From Spirochaetia bacterium (GTDB taxonomy: Bacteria; Spirochaetota; Spirochaetia; DTKZ01): a DNA stretch of 17,935 nt. Each line of letters begins with the position of its first letter. Position 1 is the first letter of the stretch. Shown in pieces: positions 1-6,824 of the stretch. The stretch covers positions 1 through 17,935 of the forward strand of contig JAISXE010000236.1 of NCBI GenBank assembly GCA_031270615.1, given 5' to 3'. The notes beneath the pieces are model-generated. The model ran no database searches and was not told the origin of the DNA. It saw only the letters and a program-made list of their open reading frames with translations. The position numbers and the translations under genes are program-made.

Positions 1-68
1 AATCCTTTTGGCGCAGCCAAAAGATTGGAGCGGATAGCCCGGTTTTTTGCGCCTGGGGGCGCAAAAAA
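1..68 (-). repeat. Two-hairpin dispersed repeat, arm (copy A)
   Basis: This is one arm of the repeat family also found at 9423-9737 and 17106-17283, here in the opposite orientation to the left arm of the 9423 copy. Hairpin 2 is at 6-22 (TTTTGGC, loop GCA, GCCAAAA). The conserved linker is at 23-42 (GATTGGAGCGGATAGCCCGG). Hairpin 1 is at 43-68 (T6-GCGCC, loop TGGG, GGCGC-A6). The rest of the element probably lies left of the window. The stem sequences differ from the other copies but remain self-complementary. Confidence 0.8.
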
Positions 69-135
69 TGTGCCAAAATGATCAATGCGATTGAGAAAAG
101 TAAACGCCGATGCCCTGCCCTGCGGTCGCGATAGG

Positions 136-165
136 TTGTATGCGTGGGGGGATTTTCGGTATAAT
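136..165 (+). promoter_or_regulatory. Sigma-70-type promoter of gltX
   Basis: A perfect TATAAT box lies at 160-165, with TTGTAT at 136-141 as the likely -35 element and an 18-bp spacer. The spacer contains a run of six G (146-151). The predicted start of transcription is near 172, giving a leader of about 34 nt that contains a Shine-Dalgarno sequence (AAAGGACGGG) ahead of the ATG at 206. The assignment rests on matches to consensus only. Confidence 0.65.
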
Positions 166-205
166 CGATAAAAGGATTTTGAGCGTTTTTTAAAAGGACG
201 GGAAT

Positions 206-1678
206 ATGAGTGTTCGTGTGCGTTACGCGCCATCCCCCACGGGCTTGCAGCATATCGGGGGAGTAAGGACGGCGCTTTTTAATTACTTTTTTGCCAGAGC
301 ATCGGGGGGGACTTTCATCCTGCGCATCGAGGATACCGACAGGGAGCGCTACGACCAGCGCGCCTTGCAGGATATTTACGATACCTTTGACTGGCTTGGC
401 ATACGCTGGGACGAGGGCCCCCGCGCGGGAGGAAACTACGGGCCGTATTTCCAGTCGGAGCGGACGCGGCTCTACCGCGAACACGCGCACAGGCTTGTGG
501 ATTCCGGCCGCGCGTATTATTGTTTTTGCGGCGCTGAAAGGCTGGAGAAGATGCGCGGGGACCAGGCGGCCAAAGGCGAGGCCCAGGGCTACGACCGCCA
601 CTGCCGGAACATTCTGCCGGAAGAGGCCCAGGCCAGGAAGGAGAAGGGCGAGCCTTTCGTCATCCGCCTGAAAATCCCCCTTGAGGGATCTACGGGCTTC
701 CACGACCGGCTCATCGGCACGATAGAACGGGCAAACCGGGACATTAACCCGGATCCGGTCCTCCTGAAATCCGACGGCTTTCCTACCTACCACCTTGCCA
801 ATGTGATCGACGACCATTTCATGGAAATCACCCACATCATGCGCGCCCAGGAATGGATACCCTCGGGGCCGCTGCATGTCCTCCTGTACAGGGCCTTTGG
901 CTGGGAAACACCCGAATACTGCCACCTTCCTATGGTGATGGGGGAAGACGGCCAGAAGCTCTCCAAACGGCACGGCTCGACCAGCCTTGTCGAGTTTCGC
1001 GGCGGCGGCTACCTTCCTGAGGCGATTATCAACTATGTGTCCCTGCTCGGATGGTCCTATGACGATTCGCGGCAGATATTTTCCCGCGCCGACCTGGAAA
1101 CGCTTTTTACCCTGGACAAGCTGAACAAGGCGGCCGCGGTTTTTGATTACCGCAAGCTTGAATGGTTTAACGGCCACTACATCCGCGAGTGCGCCGATGG
1201 GGACCTGGCGAAAAGGCTTGTCCCCTTTTTGCAAAAAGAAAACATCCTTGGCGACCCGGTTTCCGCAGGAGAGGAGAAAACCCTTTTGGAATCGATTCCC
1301 ATTATCAAAGAGCGGCTCCGATTCCTGGGCGCCGCCGCCGGCCTGTTGCGTTTTATCTTCAAGGACGCGCCGGACTATACGGCGGAGGACCTTATCCCCA
1401 AAAAGACGGGCGCCGCCGAGGCCCTGCGTTTTCTTGAGGAAGCAAAAACCCTGATGGCCGTGTTCTTTGAGAAAACCGATGAGGAGAACGAGGCCGCTTT
1501 TCGCGAGCTGTCGCAGAAACTGGGAACCAGGCTGGGGAATGTCCTTGGCCCCCTGCGCGTGGCGGTGACGGGTTCAAAGGTTTCGCCCCCGCTGTTTGAA
1601 TCCATCAGGCTTGTGGGAAAGGAAAGAACCCTGGCCCGCATCGGGAAGGCCATCGGGATTTTGTCCCAGGCGGCGTAG
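206..1678 (+). CDS. gltX: Glutamyl-tRNA synthetase
   Basis: This class I aminoacyl-tRNA synthetase charges tRNA-Glu with glutamate in the cytoplasm. The 490-aa length is normal for the family. The N-terminus carries PSPTGLQHIGG, with the HIGH-type signature as HIGG at residues 16-19, followed by FILRIEDTDRERY. The KMSKS-type loop is KLSKR at 251-255 in the context GEDGQKLSKRHGS. A CxC pair (C106, C108) followed by YDRHC (H132, C133) resembles the zinc-binding site of the E. coli enzyme. The C-terminal part is the helical anticodon-binding region. The ATG at 206 is chosen because AAAGGACGGG lies just upstream and the family N-terminus begins within a few residues of RVRYAPSPTG. Whether it also charges tRNA-Gln cannot be told from this sequence. 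It is the first gene of a rightward run and has its own promoter. Confidence 0.97.
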   Translation: MSVRVRYAPSPTGLQHIGGVRTALFNYFFARASGGTFILRIEDTDRERYDQRALQDIYDTFDWLGIRWDEGPRAGGNYGPYFQSERTRLYREHAHRLVDSGRAYYCFCGAERLEKMRGDQAAKGEAQGYDRHCRNILPEEAQARKEKGEPFVIRLKIPLEGSTGFHDRLIGTIERANRDINPDPVLLKSDGFPTYHLANVIDDHFMEITHIMRAQEWIPSGPLHVLLYRAFGWETPEYCHLPMVMGEDGQKLSKRHGSTSLVEFRGGGYLPEAIINYVSLLGWSYDDSRQIFSRADLETLFTLDKLNKAAAVFDYRKLEWFNGHYIRECADGDLAKRLVPFLQKENILGDPVSAGEEKTLLESIPIIKERLRFLGAAAGLLRFIFKDAPDYTAEDLIPKKTGAAEALRFLEEAKTLMAVFFEKTDEENEAAFRELSQKLGTRLGNVLGPLRVAVTGSKVSPPLFESIRLVGKERTLARIGKAIGILSQAA

Positions 1679-1743
1679 ATGGCAGCGATTCCCGGTTTAA
1701 ACCCCTGGCGCGCCTTCAGTGCCGGAAAACGCGGAGCCTGACG

Positions 1744-2865
1744 GTGGACGGGGAGGCCGTAATCCGAATAGAGCACATAGCCTCCGGCGGCGCGGGCCTG
1801 GGGCGGATAAACGGGAAAGTTGTTTTTGTGCCCTGCACGCTGCCGGGGGAAACCGTGCGCGTGAGGGTTGTCCGCGAAAAAAGGGACTACGCCTGGGCGG
1901 AGGCCCTGCAGATCCTTGGCGCTTCCCCGAAAAGGCTACAGCCCGAATGTTCCCTGTTCGGCGTCTGCGGGGGCTGCGATTTCCAGCATACGGGCTATGA
2001 AGAACAAAAGGACATAAAACGCGCTATGCTGCGGGAGACTTTTAAAAGAATCGGGCGCATTGATCCCGGGGAAATCCTTTTTGAAGAATCTGTACCCCTG
2101 GGCTGCCGCAGCCGGGTCCAGCTTCACCGGATGGCGGCCGGGGAGGTGCCCTGGGGATTCAAAAAAGCCGCAAGCGATGAATGCGTCCCCCTGCGCCGCT
2201 GCCCTGCGGCTGTTCCCGAAATAAACGCTTTTCTTGCCGCGCGGGCGGAAGGAGGTTTTCGCGGCGGGGACAGGGTTCCCGTGTTCGGACACGGCGGCAG
2301 GGCGGCCTTCCGCGCGGACGATGAAATATGCCTGCGGCTGTGCGGGAAAGACATTGTTTTTTCGCCGGGGTGTTTTTTCCAAAGCAACATCCCCCTTTTG
2401 GAAAAGCTTGTCCAAAGCGCCTTTGCCGGCCTTTCCGGCAGCCGCGCCCTGGACATCTACGGCGGCGTGGGGACATTCGCGGTATTCCTTGAGGAAGGTT
2501 TCCGCTCGGTCGTATCGGTGGAGGAAAACCCCCTGTCGGCGTCCTATGCGCTGCGCAACCTGAACCCGGACAAGGCGCGGGTTTTTGCCGGCCGCGCGGA
2601 GGACTGGAGCGCCTCGGAAACCGGCGCGGCCCCGGATTTGGTTGTTGTCGATCCGCCGCGCGCGGGTCTGTCCGGCGCTGTGCGGGCCTTTTTGAAAAAG
2701 CTGGGCAGCCCCCTTATCCTGTATGTTTCCTGCAACGCGGGAAGCCTTGCCCGCGACAGCGCCTTCCTGCTTGACAGCGGGTATTCCCTGCGGGAGTGCC
2801 GTCTTTTTGATTTCTACCCCCAAACCGCCCATGTGGAGAGCCTATGCCGTTTCACGCGAGACTGA
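1744..2865 (+). CDS. rlmD: 23S rRNA (uracil-5-)-methyltransferase, RlmD/RumA type
   Basis: This is an S-adenosylmethionine-dependent RNA uracil C5 methyltransferase. An N-terminal TRAM-like domain (about residues 1-60) is followed by an Fe-S cluster motif with C69, C75 and C78 (CSLFGVCGGC) and a probable fourth ligand at C153. The catalytic domain has FFQSN (211-215), the SAM-binding motif DIYGGVGTF (237-245, where the family usually has YCG), VDPPRAG (302-308), the nucleophile C330 in YVSCN, and the general-base region HVES with E365. At 373 aa it is shorter than E. coli RlmD (about 430), mainly through a compact region between the Fe-S and SAM domains. The start is GTG at 1744 with GGAG about 7 nt upstream; no suitable ATG lies nearby. 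The family is clear, but the exact uridine modified (1939 or another) is inferred. The last 22 nt overlap the next gene. Confidence 0.88.
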   Translation: MDGEAVIRIEHIASGGAGLGRINGKVVFVPCTLPGETVRVRVVREKRDYAWAEALQILGASPKRLQPECSLFGVCGGCDFQHTGYEEQKDIKRAMLRETFKRIGRIDPGEILFEESVPLGCRSRVQLHRMAAGEVPWGFKKAASDECVPLRRCPAAVPEINAFLAARAEGGFRGGDRVPVFGHGGRAAFRADDEICLRLCGKDIVFSPGCFFQSNIPLLEKLVQSAFAGLSGSRALDIYGGVGTFAVFLEEGFRSVVSVEENPLSASYALRNLNPDKARVFAGRAEDWSASETGAAPDLVVVDPPRAGLSGAVRAFLKKLGSPLILYVSCNAGSLARDSAFLLDSGYSLRECRLFDFYPQTAHVESLCRFTRD

Positions 2866-4571
2866 CGCAAACCGTGGTTTTGGCTGCCTGCGTTTTCTGC
2901 GCCCCTTTGCGGCTGTGCGCCGACGAAGGCGTTTCCCGCGCCCAGAGGTATGTCGCCGACGGGGAAGTGGCCGCGCTGTATGTTGAGGAGGACGCGACCA
3001 TGGTCTGCGTTTCCGCGGGGGCCTCCGTCCTGCGCATCGGGAAAAACCTGCAAACGCTTTGGAACCGCCCCTTGGGCGGAAAACCCGCCCTGGTGTCGCG
3101 GCGGCAGGACGGCGTGATCCTTGTGGCGACCGAAAGGGGCCGGGTGGAGGGCTATAACATCCTGGGCGAGCGGGTCATGGATTTTCCCCTGCCCTGGAAA
3201 ACGGCTTGGCAGGACGAAAAAAACCCCGCGTCCCTCCTCGCGATGGGGGAGACCGCGGAAGGCTGGATATACCTTTGTAGCGGGGAAGGGGATTTCGCGG
3301 TTTTCAGCCTGAAGGGTTTTTCCCTCGCGCGGTGGAAGACCCCCCAAGCCCCCGCCTGCCCGCCGCTTGTTTTCCAGGGGAAAATCGTCTTCGCGCTGGA
3401 AGACGGAAGCGTCGTTTCCTACAGCCCTTCGGGCAGGCCGGCCTGGAAGCTCCCCGCCGCTTCGCCCGTTTCGCTGCTTGCGGCAAACCCTTTTGCCCGC
3501 CGCCTTGCCCTGGGCCGGAAAGACGGGAGCTTCGAGGTCTATGCCCCCCTGGAAACGGAGGAATCCGGCAGCCAGGCGGGACCGGGGCTTGTCGCAAAGG
3601 CGGCGTTTGAAAGCGCGTATATCCTGCCGCTTGCCTCCGGCGGCTTTGTCCTTGTGGGAAACGACGGCAGGGTCAGAACCCTCAGCGCCGAAGGGCTTCC
3701 CGGGGAGGATTTCTTTTTGAAGGAAGGCAGGCCCTCCGGCGCCTCGACGGACGGGGAGGGGAGGCTGTTCTTCACCGAAACGCGGGGCAGGCTTTCCTCC
3801 TATTCCCTTGCGGGTTCTCCCCTGTGGACGACGGAACTGACGGGAAAGCCTGGGCCTCCTGTCCTGTCGCCTTCCTCGCGGTATTTGGCGGTGGGCTGCG
3901 AGGACTGGGTTGTCCAGAGGTTCGAGTTTGTCGGGTACGGCCGGGCCGCCGCCCGCCCCGAAGCGCCCGCGCCTCCCGTGGATCCCTTAAGGATAAGCGC
4001 GGCCCCGTCTTTGTACCGGGGGGAGTATGACTTTATCTACTTCATGGACCGGGCATCCTCCCCCGATGCCGGAAAGAAAAAAGAAAGCCTCGACATCTGT
4101 GCCGGGCGCATCGGGAAAGGGGATTTCGGCAGGTCCCTTGACTATATAAGCGAGATTCTGCGCTACCAGGCCGCCGAACCCCATATCCTGCGGAGCGCCA
4201 AAGGCCATGCCGATATACAGGGCCGCGCCCTTGGGCTTCTTGGCCGTATCGGCGGCAGCGAAAACGCCCCCTTCCTTTCCGCCTTCCTGATGCGGGAAAA
4301 AGACGAGTATCTTCTGCGCGCGGCCCTTGCCGCGATGGGCTCTCTGCGCAGCGATCCGGGGGGGCTTATGCGGCGGGAGATACAGAACTTTGTTTCGCGG
4401 GGGGTGCTGGGCGGACGGCTCGTGTCCGCCGTGTTAGGCGCACTGGAGGAGCTTTCCCTGTACAGCGGAAGCCTTGGCCCCTACGGCAGGGCGGCCCTTC
4501 TGCGGCTTTTTGAAAACTCCTCCACGCAAGAGCGGCAGCGCATCCAAAGCCTCCTGGCAGGCCGCCCCTGA
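2844..4571 (+). CDS. Exported beta-propeller protein with HEAT-like C-terminus
   Basis: The first 26 residues look like a type I signal peptide, with a hydrophobic stretch and probable cleavage after LCA, so the protein is probably periplasmic. Residues of about 35-375 are a series of short beta-rich repeats with G-K/R-V-x-x-Y/F patterns (for example GKIVFALEDGSVVSYSPSG and GRLSSYSLAGSPLW), typical of PQQ/WD-like propeller blades. Residues of about 430-570 are helical and Leu/Ala-rich, with repeats such as RALGLLGRIGGSENAPFLSA that look HEAT-like. No catalytic motif is seen. The function is unknown; a scaffold or complex-assembly role would fit such folds. The ATG at 2844 has GGAGAG 3-9 nt upstream and starts inside the methyltransferase gene (22-nt overlap), so translation may be coupled. 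The overlap is probably due to compaction, since the two products would act in different compartments. Confidence 0.75.
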   Translation: MPFHARLTQTVVLAACVFCAPLRLCADEGVSRAQRYVADGEVAALYVEEDATMVCVSAGASVLRIGKNLQTLWNRPLGGKPALVSRRQDGVILVATERGRVEGYNILGERVMDFPLPWKTAWQDEKNPASLLAMGETAEGWIYLCSGEGDFAVFSLKGFSLARWKTPQAPACPPLVFQGKIVFALEDGSVVSYSPSGRPAWKLPAASPVSLLAANPFARRLALGRKDGSFEVYAPLETEESGSQAGPGLVAKAAFESAYILPLASGGFVLVGNDGRVRTLSAEGLPGEDFFLKEGRPSGASTDGEGRLFFTETRGRLSSYSLAGSPLWTTELTGKPGPPVLSPSSRYLAVGCEDWVVQRFEFVGYGRAAARPEAPAPPVDPLRISAAPSLYRGEYDFIYFMDRASSPDAGKKKESLDICAGRIGKGDFGRSLDYISEILRYQAAEPHILRSAKGHADIQGRALGLLGRIGGSENAPFLSAFLMREKDEYLLRAALAAMGSLRSDPGGLMRREIQNFVSRGVLGGRLVSAVLGALEELSLYSGSLGPYGRAALLRLFENSSTQERQRIQSLLAGRP

Positions 4572-4593
4572 AGCCGCTGCCCGGCATAAAAGA

Positions 4594-4614
4594 AACCACG
4601 GACCACACTGACGG
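4594..4614 (+). repeat. Half copy of ACCAC..GGAC repeat arm
   Basis: The sequence AACCACGGACCACACTGACG followed by G matches the arm of the imperfect palindromes at 6260-6383 and 11995-12090. No matching right arm is visible before the next gene, so this is a solitary or decayed arm. Confidence 0.5.
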
Positions 4615-4657
4615 CGCCCGAACATGCTGTGCGCCCGCGCCCAAATCTTTTGTGGAT

Positions 4658-4681
4658 TATAATGGAATCTTCGTGTATAAT
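4658..4681 (+). promoter_or_regulatory. Two TATAAT boxes ahead of the P83/100-like gene
   Basis: TATAAT occurs at 4658-4663 and again at 4676-4681. No good -35 hexamer is visible at 16-19 bp from either. The second box is only 6 nt from the ATG at 4688, which would place transcription start on the initiator codon. The first would give a leader of about 18 nt, with no clear Shine-Dalgarno sequence beyond GGGG. Confidence 0.5.
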
Positions 4682-4687
4682 TGGGGT

Positions 4688-6244
4688 ATGAAAAGCTTAT
4701 GCATGTCTGTGGTTGCGGTTTTTGTGGTGTGCGCGGGGAGCCTTTTCGCTTTGGATGTGGCGGAGGACGAGCTTCGGATCGGGGGCACGATCCGGTTTGA
4801 GAGCAACGAGGGGGTGCCTGACAAGGTGGAGACGGTGGCGCAGATTCGCGGTATCGGCGCGGCGCTGGGAAGGTCTGCGGGCAGTCCCGAGCGGGGCTAC
4901 TACGGGCGCTACAGGCTTTTGCATGTCGTCGATCCTTCGCAAAAGGATTTGTTTGACGCGGATATTCTTGTTCTGGAGAGATCCGCGACGGTGGACCATA
5001 TCCGCAACCTCCGCTATATCATCGGGGGATACCTTGCGGCGGCCTATGGGTATTCGCAGGCCGACGCCGATCTTCTGGCGCGCTTTGTCACGGTTTACAA
5101 CGCGGTGTACCGGGGCAACATGGAATATTTCGGGTCCAAATACAAACAGGCGGTTATCGGGAAGCTGGACGCGGCAAGGGCGGGGCTTTCCACAAACTGG
5201 CGGGACTGGCCCGGGGGGACGGAGATTCTGGTTCCCCTGTCGGACGCCACGGCGGGATCCTTGAGCGCGGTTGACACGGGGGCGATTACCGACAGGCAGG
5301 TCATCGAGGAGGTCCGCAAACAGGAGGACAAGGGCATCGAGAGCCGCAAGGATATCGTCGATCTGAAGGAACGGCAGATAGAGGAGCAGGAGAAGAAGAC
5401 CGGGGAACAGAAGCAGGCTGTCCAGGAAGAGCGCCGGCAGGCCGAGCGGCGCGAAAAGGAAACAGAGGCGAAGCTGGCAGAGGTCCGGGAACAGAAAAAA
5501 ACCGCCGAAGAGAAGACGCCGGCAAGCCGGGAAGAGGCGAAGGCGCTTGAACAGGAAAAGGCCAATCTCGCGAAGCAGGAAGATGCTTTGCAGGAACAAA
5601 AGACCCAGGTCGAGGAAGACAAAAAGGCCGTGACGCAAAAAGAAGCGGATATCGCGGCGCGGGAGGCCCGCACCGAGGAGAAAAAAGAGGAAGTCCGCCA
5701 GGACAGGCGGGAGATAGCGCGGGACCAGGAAGAGGTTTTGCAGAGGGACAGCCTGGCGGCGGTGCGGGGGATTCCCTTTATCAAGGTCGGGGCCTCGGCA
5801 CAGGGAAGGCTGCTTTTGGTAGACCCGGAAACGGGGGAGGTCCTTGCCGACAGCCCGGAGCAGGCGATAACGGTGCGCGCCTATGAGGCTTTCGGCGGGG
5901 GGCTTGCGGTTATCCTGCAAAGGGAGGGGGCGGCTTCCGGCAAACTTGCCGTTCTGGAACGGGGAAGCCTGAAAGAAAAGATTTCCGCCCGCGAGGAGGT
6001 ATACCCGCAGTCTTACTTCCAGGTGAACGGCTCGGAGATTTTTGCCGTGATGCGGGACCAGGGGAAATGGTACCTGGGCAAATATGACGCGAATCTGGCG
6101 CTTCTTGCCCGTTCCCGGACGGAGGTGAATCCGGAAACCTTTATTTTGTTTTCAAACGCGAATGTCTTTGTGGAAGACACGGGCGGGAAGGTCGTTCCCC
6201 TGCGCCTGGGGGACATGGCCGAGGACCTGGGCGCGAAACCGTAA
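4688..6244 (+). CDS. P83/100-family coiled-coil envelope protein
   Basis: This 518-aa exported protein has a signal peptide (MKSLCMSVVAVF..., probable cleavage after LFA). An N-terminal globular domain (about residues 22-195) contains DILVLERSATVDHIRNLRYI and GYLAAAYGYSQADADLLARF. A long charged coiled coil of Glu/Lys/Gln-rich heptads spans about 200-353. A beta-rich C-terminal domain (about 355-518) contains LLLVDPETGEVL. This order matches the spirochaete P83/100 antigen family best known from Borrelia; its biochemical function is not established. An in-frame GTG at 4652 would extend the protein, but that extension covers the two TATAAT boxes and precedes the signal peptide, so the ATG at 4688 is preferred. 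It is separated from the upstream gene by 116 nt and faces the ParB-like gene convergently across a palindromic repeat. Confidence 0.82.
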   Translation: MKSLCMSVVAVFVVCAGSLFALDVAEDELRIGGTIRFESNEGVPDKVETVAQIRGIGAALGRSAGSPERGYYGRYRLLHVVDPSQKDLFDADILVLERSATVDHIRNLRYIIGGYLAAAYGYSQADADLLARFVTVYNAVYRGNMEYFGSKYKQAVIGKLDAARAGLSTNWRDWPGGTEILVPLSDATAGSLSAVDTGAITDRQVIEEVRKQEDKGIESRKDIVDLKERQIEEQEKKTGEQKQAVQEERRQAERREKETEAKLAEVREQKKTAEEKTPASREEAKALEQEKANLAKQEDALQEQKTQVEEDKKAVTQKEADIAAREARTEEKKEEVRQDRREIARDQEEVLQRDSLAAVRGIPFIKVGASAQGRLLLVDPETGEVLADSPEQAITVRAYEAFGGGLAVILQREGAASGKLAVLERGSLKEKISAREEVYPQSYFQVNGSEIFAVMRDQGKWYLGKYDANLALLARSRTEVNPETFILFSNANVFVEDTGGKVVPLRLGDMAEDLGAKP

Positions 6245-6259
6245 AACGGGCGGAAGATG

Positions 6260-6383
6260 AACCACTGACCGCACTGAAGCAAGAGAGACCACTGACCGCA
6301 CGGACGAGACTGACAGAAGAGGAGAGTTTTTGTGTCTGTTTTTTCTCCGTGCCGTCCGTGGGTCATCCGTGAGGTCGGTGGTT
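6260..6383. repeat. Imperfect palindromic intergenic repeat (copy 1)
   Basis: The ends are AACCACTGACC (6260-6270) and GGTCGGTGGTT (6373-6383), inverted repeats with one mismatch in 11. The left half contains a second internal start of the arm (ACCACTGACCGCACGGAC, 6288-6305). It shares TCCGTGCCGTCCGTGG (6346-6361) exactly with the copy at 11995-12090. It fills the gap between two convergent genes and could fold into a long hairpin in RNA from either strand. Confidence 0.7.
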
Positions 6384-6410
6384 GGTTTTCCTTCCGTTGG
6401 CCACGGCGCC

Positions 6411-6812
6411 CTAGCGGTTTTTCGGCTTTCTGCGGAACAGGCGGCTGAAAAAGCGTTTTATGGCCAGCCAGAGGCGCTTAAAAAAAGACGGGTTGCGGGC
6501 TTTTTCGAGGCTTGAGTAGCCATCGGCGAGTTCGTCCGTGGTAAAGTCCTTTCTGAGGATGTTCTCGTCGATTTCCATTTCAAGTTTTTCGGCGTCGTCG
6601 TCCCTGTCCAGGACGGTGACGGAGAGCGTCTGCCAGCCCAGAAGCCGGGCGGCTTCCAGCCGCCGGCGGCCCGCGATAAGCTCATACGACTTGTTGACGA
6701 TAAGCGGGCACAGGAGGCCGTATTTTTTCATGCTCTCCATAAGCGGGTTCACGTCGCCCAGGTCCCTGCGTATGCGTTTTTTGATTTTTATGTCTTCCAC
6801 ACGAATCTGCAT
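6411..6812 (-). CDS. Solitary ParB N-terminal-domain protein
   Basis: This 133-aa protein consists of a ParB/Srx-type domain and a short basic tail. Visible motifs are YGLLCPLIV (31-39), YELIAGRRRLEAARLLGW (43-60, the C2-like GxRR box that binds CTP in true ParB proteins) and DENILRKDFTTDEL (82-95, like the ENxxRxDLxxxE of ParB). The helix-turn-helix DNA-binding domain and dimerisation domain of chromosome-partition ParB are absent. Instead residues 108-133 (PSFFKRLWLAIKRFFSRLFR...) form a cationic, aromatic-rich segment that would make an amphipathic helix, possibly for membrane attachment. The start has AAAGGGGG six nt upstream. It lies 12 bp after the penicillin-binding protein gene on the same strand, so they are probably co-transcribed. 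Its role is unknown; it is unlikely to be a partition protein on its own. Confidence 0.85.
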   Translation of the reverse strand: MQIRVEDIKIKKRIRRDLGDVNPLMESMKKYGLLCPLIVNKSYELIAGRRRLEAARLLGWQTLSVTVLDRDDDAEKLEMEIDENILRKDFTTDELADGYSSLEKARNPSFFKRLWLAIKRFFSRLFRRKPKNR

Positions 6813-6824
6813 GGTTTTCCCCCT

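Noticed and set aside
4652..4687. Upstream GTG start for the P83/100-like gene
   Set aside because: It would add 12 residues before a normal signal peptide and overlaps two TATAAT boxes.
4697..5920. Long minus-strand open frame opposite the P83/100-like gene
   Set aside because: Its composition is an artefact of the Glu/Lys-rich coiled-coil codons on the other strand (runs of Leu/Phe). There is no ribosome-binding site or recognisable domain.
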